In this document: piece after piece, positions 6,867 through 7,060 of the stretch
How positions within the stretch are numbered: position 1 is the first letter of the stretch
Layout: each line of letters opens with the position of its first letter
Assembly (NCBI GenBank): GCA_937975525.1
Contig: CALJUJ010000743.1
Span: 1-7,060, forward strand
Length of the DNA stretch: 7,060 nucleotides
From: an uncultured bacterium
Lineage (GTDB): Bacteria > Desulfobacterota > Binatia > HRBIN30
Direction: 5' to 3'
Notes under the pieces: generated by a model
Database searches by the model: none
What the model was told of the DNA's origin: nothing
The model's input: only the letters and a program-made list of their open reading frames with translations
Program-made: the position numbers and the translations under genes

Positions 6867-7060
6867 ATGGCTGGCATCGTGACACTGTTGACCGACTTCG
6901 GCAGCCGTGACGCCTACGTCGGAATCATGAAAGGAGTCATTCTTTGTGTCGACCCGACGATCCAGACGATCGACCTGACGCACGAAGTAGCTCCCCAAGG
7001 AGTCTTGCATGGAGCGCTCGCGCTACGCAGCGCGGCCCCCTATTTCCCGAGCAACACCGT
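6867..7060 (+). CDS. SAM hydroxide adenosyltransferase / chlorinase-fluorinase family protein, N-terminal part (3' end cut by window)
   Basis: The first 64 codons of a DUF62-family protein are visible, and the frame is still open at the window end. Family motifs: LLTDFGSRDAYVG (7-19) followed by MKGVIL, then IDLTH (about 36-40), and the HGALALRSAAPYFP stretch that begins the next helix. The Asp of TDFG corresponds to the residue that holds the SAM ribose in the family. Most bacterial members hydrolyse S-adenosylmethionine to adenosine and methionine using water; true fluorinases and chlorinases are rare, and the residues that separate them lie beyond the window. Start: the ATG at 6867. The ATG at 6853 is in another frame and stops after nine codons. 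No clear Shine-Dalgarno is seen. It lies 41 bp after gshA, so cotranscription is plausible. Confidence 0.88.
   Translation, partial: MAGIVTLLTDFGSRDAYVGIMKGVILCVDPTIQTIDLTHEVAPQGVLHGALALRSAAPYFPSNT

Overview
This window is a stretch of ordinary-looking, GC-rich bacterial chromosome. It is densely coded, with spacers of 41-149 bp. I see no transposase, integrase, phage gene, CRISPR array, tRNA or rRNA. The metG-tatD pair, a plant/proteobacterial-type glutamate-cysteine ligase, a six-TM hybrid histidine kinase and a SAM hydroxide adenosyltransferase-type gene, with high GC, suggest a proteobacterium in the broad sense. A former deltaproteobacterial or myxobacterial-like lineage is plausible, but that placement is an inference from gene content and is weak.

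Layout. (1) 1-1553, plus strand: the 3' part of metG (methionyl-tRNA synthetase from just before KMSKS to the stop), overlapping by 4 bp (ATGA) the complete tatD metal-dependent hydrolase gene. (2) 1595-4462, minus strand, convergent with tatD: a small gene for an exported cysteine-rich protein (first in the transcript), then 60 bp further on a hybrid sensor histidine kinase (6 TM, GAF, HisKA, HATPase, C-terminal receiver). The two are probably one operon. (3) 4463-4611: a 149-bp divergent control region. It has a good sigma70-like promoter for the minus operon (TTGAGG-17 bp-TATAGA), a perfect 7-3-7 inverted repeat at the expected transcription start, and a much weaker -10-like hexamer for the plus strand. 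(4) 4612-7060, plus strand: an NAD-dependent sirtuin deacylase, a plant-type glutamate-cysteine ligase (first step of glutathione synthesis), and the 5' part of a DUF62/SAM hydroxide adenosyltransferase gene cut by the window end.

How they work together. metG-tatD is a widely seen housekeeping neighbourhood. The right-hand plus genes touch NAD, cysteine/glutathione and SAM metabolism, but their adjacency may be coincidental. The part most worth a second look is the exported Cys-rich protein with a hybrid kinase, driven from a promoter with a symmetrical operator-like element: a possible periplasmic sensor-accessory plus kinase pair. I found no convincing evidence of a wholly new system. The findings are modest, and each lists what would refute it.
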